In this document: in pieces, positions 60,569 through 64,000 of the stretch
Position numbering within the stretch: position 1 is the first letter of the stretch
Layout of the letters: each line of letters begins with the position of its first letter
From: Solobacterium sp.
GTDB lineage: Bacteria > Bacillota_I > Bacilli_A > Erysipelotrichales > Erysipelotrichaceae
NCBI GenBank assembly: GCA_022486705.1
Contig: JAKVKC010000009.1
Span: 16,680-80,679, forward strand
Reading direction: 5' to 3'
DNA length: 64,000 bases
Translations under genes and position numbers: made by a program
The notes under the pieces: model-generated
The model's input: the letters and a program-made list of their open reading frames with translations, nothing else
The model's database searches: none
What the model was told of the DNA's origin: nothing

Positions 60569-61146
60569 GGACGGCAGAGATCGATCGGGAAACAAAGGAA
60601 ACAAAGATCCATGTTTCATTGGACCTGGACGGCAATGGAAAGACAGATATCGATACCGGTATTGGGTTTTTGGATCACATGCTGGAACTGATGGCTTTTC
60701 ATGGCAGATTCGATCTGTCCATCAAGGCCAAAGGCGACTTGGATGTAGATGATCATCATACGGTAGAGGACTGCGGCATTGCTTTGGGAACGGCGGTCAA
60801 AGAAGCACTTGGCGATCGCGTTGGCATTGCCCGCTATGGCAGCTTTACGCTGCCGATGGATGAAGCTTTGGCCAGTGTAACTTTGGACATCAGCGGACGG
60901 CCGTATCTGGTCTTCAATGTAAAGTTCACCCGGGAACAATTGGGCATGCTGTCGACCGAGATGATCGAAGAATTCTTCCGTGCCTTTGCCGTGAACAGCG
61001 GTATTACGCTGCATATCAATCTGCACTATGGCGAAAATGATCATCATAAAGCAGAAGCAGTTTTTAAAGCATTCGGACATGCCTTAGCAGAGGCAGTGAA
61101 GATCATCGGAAATGAACTGCCGACCACAAAAGGATATCTGGAATGA
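60565..61146 (+). CDS. hisB: Imidazoleglycerol-phosphate dehydratase
   Basis: A 193-residue monofunctional HisB (dehydratase only). Metal-binding patterns: GIGFLDHMLELMAFHGRFDL, DDHHTVEDCGIALGTAVKEAL, and ENDHHKAEAVFKAFGHAL near the end. No phosphatase domain is fused. AGGAGGAATTCGC before the ATG; a longer frame opens upstream within hisC. Confidence 0.96.
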   Translation: MRTAEIDRETKETKIHVSLDLDGNGKTDIDTGIGFLDHMLELMAFHGRFDLSIKAKGDLDVDDHHTVEDCGIALGTAVKEALGDRVGIARYGSFTLPMDEALASVTLDISGRPYLVFNVKFTREQLGMLSTEMIEEFFRAFAVNSGITLHINLHYGENDHHKAEAVFKAFGHALAEAVKIIGNELPTTKGYLE

Positions 61147-61751
61147 TCGGCATCATTGATTACGGTATGGGAAATCTTGCCAGTGTATCCAATGCCCTGC
61201 ATCAGATCCAGCAGAAATGCTGTATTTCCAGTGATCCGCAGATCCTGAAAGACTGCGATCGGCTGATCCTGCCTGGCGTTGGTGCGTTCGGGGACTGTAT
61301 GGCAAATCTGCAGCAGCGGCATTTGGATTCCTTCATACTTGATCAGGCAGCGCAGGCAAAGCCATTGCTTGGCATCTGTCTTGGCATGCAGATGCTGTTT
61401 GAAGAAAGCGAAGAAAAAGGGAAGACAAAAGGACTTGGCCTTCTGAAGGGAAACGTCGTGATGATCGATGACCCGGAGGTACCGATTCCTGAGATCGGCT
61501 GGAATGATCTGATATGGAACCATGGCTCTGCTTTGGCGAAAGAACTGCCGGAGAAGACTTATGTATACTATGTGCATTCTTATTATGCCAAAGCACATGA
61601 TGGAGACCTGCTTGCATACTCAATGTATGGCAATGTCAGAGTGGCAGGCATTGTGCAGAAGGAGCATGTCATGGGAACACAGTTCCATCCGGAAAAGAGC
61701 GGCCGGGACGGCTTGTGCATCTTAAAGTATTTTGCGGAGGAATTCCAATGA
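61143..61751 (+). CDS. hisH: Imidazole glycerol phosphate synthase, glutaminase subunit
   Basis: A 202-residue class I glutamine amidotransferase. The nucleophile is in LLGICLGMQMLFEES; GTQFHPEKSG holds the catalytic His and Glu, and GVGAFG is the family's loop. It feeds ammonia to HisF. ATGA overlap with hisB. Confidence 0.96.
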   Translation: MIGIIDYGMGNLASVSNALHQIQQKCCISSDPQILKDCDRLILPGVGAFGDCMANLQQRHLDSFILDQAAQAKPLLGICLGMQMLFEESEEKGKTKGLGLLKGNVVMIDDPEVPIPEIGWNDLIWNHGSALAKELPEKTYVYYVHSYYAKAHDGDLLAYSMYGNVRVAGIVQKEHVMGTQFHPEKSGRDGLCILKYFAEEFQ

Positions 61752-62473
61752 TCATACTTCCGGCAATTGATATTATGCAAGGCAGGCCAGTGCGCCTGTA
61801 TCAGGGAGATTATGCCAAGAAAGAAACGGTCGCAGATTCCGTCCTGGATACAGCTCAGAAGTTTGCGGAGGAAGGTGCTGACTATCTTCACATGGTAGAT
61901 CTCGACGGAGCGAAAAGCGGACGCAAAGAAAATGCCGAAATTATCATTGAGACGGTACAGAAGATTGGTATGCCGACAGAGATTGGCGGCGGGATCCGCA
62001 CCATGGAAGATATTTCCTACTATTTGGATCAGGGCGTGGATCGCGTGATCTTAGGTACGGCTGCGATCAATGATGAAGCTCTTTTAAAGAATGCCTTGGA
62101 GCGGTATGGCAGTCATATTGCCGTAGGCATGGATTGCCGTGATGGCTATGCGATGGGCCAGGGCTGGCTCAGCCGGAGCAGTCTGTATTATCTGGATTTT
62201 GCCAAGCATTTAGAACAGATGGGCGTCGGCACTGTCATCTTTACTGATATTTCTAAAGACGGCACGCTGCAGGGACCGAATCTGGCGATGCTGAAAGAAC
62301 TGCAGAAGACGGTATCGATGCAGATCATCGCTTCCGGCGGCATCCGCGATCTGAAGAATGTTCAGGATCTTGCGGATCTAGGTCTGTATGGGGCAATTAC
62401 CGGCAAGGCAATGTATGCCGGCACACTTGATCTGAAACAGGCAATTGCTGCGGGGAAGGAGAAAACATGCTGA
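61748..62473 (+). CDS. hisA: ProFAR isomerase (phosphoribosyl isomerase A)
   Basis: A 241-residue TIM barrel with the acidic catalytic D in [19 protein letters not shown] and the second one in [23 protein letters not shown] and [10 protein letters not shown] are the phosphate sites. ATG 61748 after GGAGGAATTCC; four-base overlap with hisH. Confidence 0.96.
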   Translation: MIILPAIDIMQGRPVRLYQGDYAKKETVADSVLDTAQKFAEEGADYLHMVDLDGAKSGRKENAEIIIETVQKIGMPTEIGGGIRTMEDISYYLDQGVDRVILGTAAINDEALLKNALERYGSHIAVGMDCRDGYAMGQGWLSRSSLYYLDFAKHLEQMGVGTVIFTDISKDGTLQGPNLAMLKELQKTVSMQIIASGGIRDLKNVQDLADLGLYGAITGKAMYAGTLDLKQAIAAGKEKTC

Positions 62474-63228
62474 CAAAAAGAATTATTCCCTGTCTGGATG
62501 TAAAAAATGGAAAAGTCGTAAAGGGCATCAACTTCATCGGTCTGAAGCAGGTTGGCGAACCCGTTGAACTGGCCGAAAAATATGAAGCACAGGGAGCGGA
62601 TGAATTGGTCTTTCTGGATATTACAGCGACCAGTGACGGCCGCAATACAATGATCAAAACAGTGGAAGAGATTGCCAGGCATATTTTTATTCCTTTTACA
62701 GTAGGCGGCGGTATCCGCTCGGCTGAAGATGTACGAAAGCTTCTGCGGGCGGGGGCAGATAAATGCTCACTGAACAGTGCTGCTGTGAATGATCCGGATC
62801 TGATTGCAGAGTGCGCAGAACAGTTCGGCAATCAATGTGTTGTCTTAGCAGTTGATGGCAGAATGAGAATGGATCGCAGCGGCTGGAATACCGTGATCAA
62901 CGGCGGCCGCATTGATACAGGCATTGATGCTTTGACATGGATCAAAGATGGAGTCAGAAAAGGCGCTGGTGAGATCCTGCTGACTTCGATGGATGCGGAT
63001 GGCACAAAGAAGGGATATGATATACCCTTTCTGCAGGCCGTAAAGAACGAAGTCAATGTTCCGGTGATTGCTTCCGGCGGATGCGGATCTTTAGAAGACT
63101 TCTATGAAGTATTTGCCAAACATGCTGCAGATGCAGCATTGGCAGCTTCTTTATTTCATTATGATGAACTGACCGTTGGCGAAGTAAAAGCATATCTTCA
63201 TGAGAAAGGGATTCCGGTGCGCTTATGA
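62467..63228 (+). CDS. hisF: Imidazole glycerol phosphate synthase, cyclase subunit
   Basis: A 253-residue TIM barrel. The acidic catalytic D is in [17 protein letters not shown], the second one in [24 protein letters not shown] and [11 protein letters not shown] bind phosphate. It forms the HisFH complex. Overlaps hisA by seven bases. Confidence 0.97.
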   Translation: MLTKRIIPCLDVKNGKVVKGINFIGLKQVGEPVELAEKYEAQGADELVFLDITATSDGRNTMIKTVEEIARHIFIPFTVGGGIRSAEDVRKLLRAGADKCSLNSAAVNDPDLIAECAEQFGNQCVVLAVDGRMRMDRSGWNTVINGGRIDTGIDALTWIKDGVRKGAGEILLTSMDADGTKKGYDIPFLQAVKNEVNVPVIASGGCGSLEDFYEVFAKHAADAALAASLFHYDELTVGEVKAYLHEKGIPVRL

Positions 63229-63554
63229 TCAAAATTGATTTTGCTAAAGGGAATGGCTTGGTCCCCTGCATCGTGCAGGATGAAAAAGATCAGGTACTGA
63301 TGCTTGCATATATGAATGAAGAAAGCCTGCGCAGAACGCAGGAGACTGGCTATGCGACCTATTGGTCGCGCAGCCGCAGGGAACTTTGGGTCAAGGGAGA
63401 AACATCCGGTCATTACCAGCATGTACTGTCGATCAAAGTCGACTGTGATGAAGATACACTGCTGATCAAAGTGAAGCAGGATGGAGCAGCATGCCATACT
63501 GGGCATTACAGCTGCTTCTATCGGACATTGGAAGGAGAAGAAACAGATGAATGA
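63225..63554 (+). CDS. hisI: Phosphoribosyl-AMP cyclohydrolase
   Basis: A 109-residue monofunctional HisI. Family pattern [34 protein letters not shown], the metal-binding [28 protein letters not shown]. Not fused to HisE, which follows as a separate gene with an eight-base overlap. Confidence 0.96.
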   Translation: MIKIDFAKGNGLVPCIVQDEKDQVLMLAYMNEESLRRTQETGYATYWSRSRRELWVKGETSGHYQHVLSIKVDCDEDTLLIKVKQDGAACHTGHYSCFYRTLEGEETDE

Positions 63555-63870
63555 ATTAGAAAAGCAATACGCAAGTGCATTGGAAAGAAAGCAGAATCCT
63601 GAAGAAGGAAGCTATACGACATATCTTTACAATAAGGGATTGGAAAAGATCCTGAAGAAGGTCGGTGAAGAAAGTTCAGAAGTCATCATTGCCGCCTTGT
63701 CGCAATCCAATGAGGATCTGGTCGGTGAGATCAACGATCTGGCATATCATGTAATTGTTCTGATGGTTGAAAAGGGAATTACTTTGGAAGATGTAGAAGC
63801 AGAGATGAAGAGAAGAGCAGAAAAGCAGCATAATCTGAAAGCAGAAAGAAAAACAATCGAAAATTATTAA
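63547..63870 (+). CDS. hisE: Phosphoribosyl-ATP pyrophosphatase
   Basis: A 107-residue HisE of the MazG-like fold: [52 protein letters not shown]. Removes pyrophosphate from PR-ATP, step two of the pathway. ATG 63547 after GGAGAAGAAAC; a longer frame upstream is inside hisI. Last gene of the operon. Confidence 0.95.
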   Translation: MNELEKQYASALERKQNPEEGSYTTYLYNKGLEKILKKVGEESSEVIIAALSQSNEDLVGEINDLAYHVIVLMVEKGITLEDVEAEMKRRAEKQHNLKAERKTIENY

Positions 63871-63905
63871 AAAGACTTGATATTCAAAGTTAGTGAAACA
63901 GTAAA

Positions 63906-63928
63906 ATGAAATGGCAGTGATGTTTCAT
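63906..63928 (+). repeat. Short hairpin after hisE
   Basis: ATGAAA (63906-63911) and TTTCAT (63923-63928) form a hairpin, and TGAAACA (63894-63900) can pair with TGTTTCA (63921-63927) instead. Between hisE and the terminator. Meaning unknown. Confidence 0.4.
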
Positions 63929-63945
63929 TAAACCTGAAGAAAGAG

Positions 63946-63986
63946 GAGCACAATTAAGGATTGAAAAGATCTTTGTGCTCTTTTTT
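63946..63986 (+). terminator. Intrinsic terminator of the his operon
   Basis: GAGCACAA pairs with TTGTGCTC around a 19-base loop, then six T. It lies 75 bases after the hisE stop. Confidence 0.85.
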
Positions 63987-64000
63987 GATGAAAATATGCT

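Noticed and set aside
1..64000. CRISPR array, insertion sequence, integron or origin of replication
   Set aside because: No tandem spaced repeats, transposase frames, terminal inverted repeats or DnaA-box clusters were seen.

Overview
The window reads as chromosomal DNA of a low-to-moderate G+C Gram-positive bacterium (Bacillota). The gene content and protein style suggest an anaerobic, Erysipelotrichia/Clostridia-like gut or oral organism; this is inference from context, with no 16S or ribosomal protein present. Supporting signs are T-box leaders for ileS and the his operon, an S-box-like metK leader, a sepF-ylmH-divIVA division cluster, type III glutamine synthetase, a Bce-type antimicrobial peptide module, a six-subunit Rnf complex and a MurNAc recycling locus. 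There is no prophage, insertion sequence or CRISPR array.

Layout. 1-3520: end of an oligopeptide ABC transporter operon (oppB, cut by the window edge, then C, D, F). 3656-3997: small membrane protein on the minus strand. 4099-8663: sepF, ylmH, divIVA-like gene, then a T-box leader and ileS. 8827-10875: large secreted beta-helix protein. 11055-12992: glycogen branching enzyme, converging on metK (13028-14119) with its riboswitch-like leader. 14393-15547: AI-2E family permease. 15627-17183: COG2509 flavoprotein. 17327-18146: two small phage-regulator-like genes, followed directly by a response regulator, histidine kinase, ABC ATPase and permease of BceRSAB type (18164-22597). 22638-25896: minus-strand glutamine synthetase III, Nfu-type scaffold and DUF212/YuiD membrane protein. 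25973-30227: S1-domain protein, pgi, DUF362 protein and MATE exporter. 30274-32243: minus-strand metal-exporter-like protein and apbE. 32433-37584: rnfC-D-G-E-A, a small Cys-rich membrane protein, then a very short rnfB. 37688-40931: hypothetical genes, SAF/CpaB-like protein, tRNA-His, YgjP-type protease, MscS channel. 41028-44001: a leader with a possible 35-codon peptide and terminator, an ankyrin protein and an EF-G-like GTPase. 44099-44182: tRNA-Leu. 44261-51533: MurNAc catabolism (RpiR regulator, murQ, PTS EIIBC, mupG, serine hydrolase, EIIA). 51711-53228: radical SAM protein. 53338-56198: ssb-like gene and a SpaA-like surface protein. 56251-63870: his T-box leader and the complete run hisZGDCBHAFIE, ending in a terminator.

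How the parts connect. ApbE attaches FMN to the Rnf subunits RnfG and RnfD, which lie beside it. The MurNAc locus forms a closed pathway from uptake (EIIBC with EIIA in trans) through MupG and MurQ, with a divergent RpiR regulator. The his T-box carries a CAC specifier that the window's own tRNA-His (anticodon GUG) would read.

Most of the window is ordinary housekeeping. The items I would look at again are: (1) an Rnf operon with a two-FMN-domain RnfG, an RnfB lacking its ferredoxin domain and an extra Cys-rich membrane protein; (2) a metK leader resembling an S-box without P4; (3) the ankyrin/EF-G-like operon behind a leader-peptide/terminator arrangement; (4) repeated promoters whose extended -10 box sits so close to the start codon that the mRNA would be leaderless or carry only a Shine-Dalgarno; and (5) two phage-type regulators fused by position to a Bce module. 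None is proven to be a new system.
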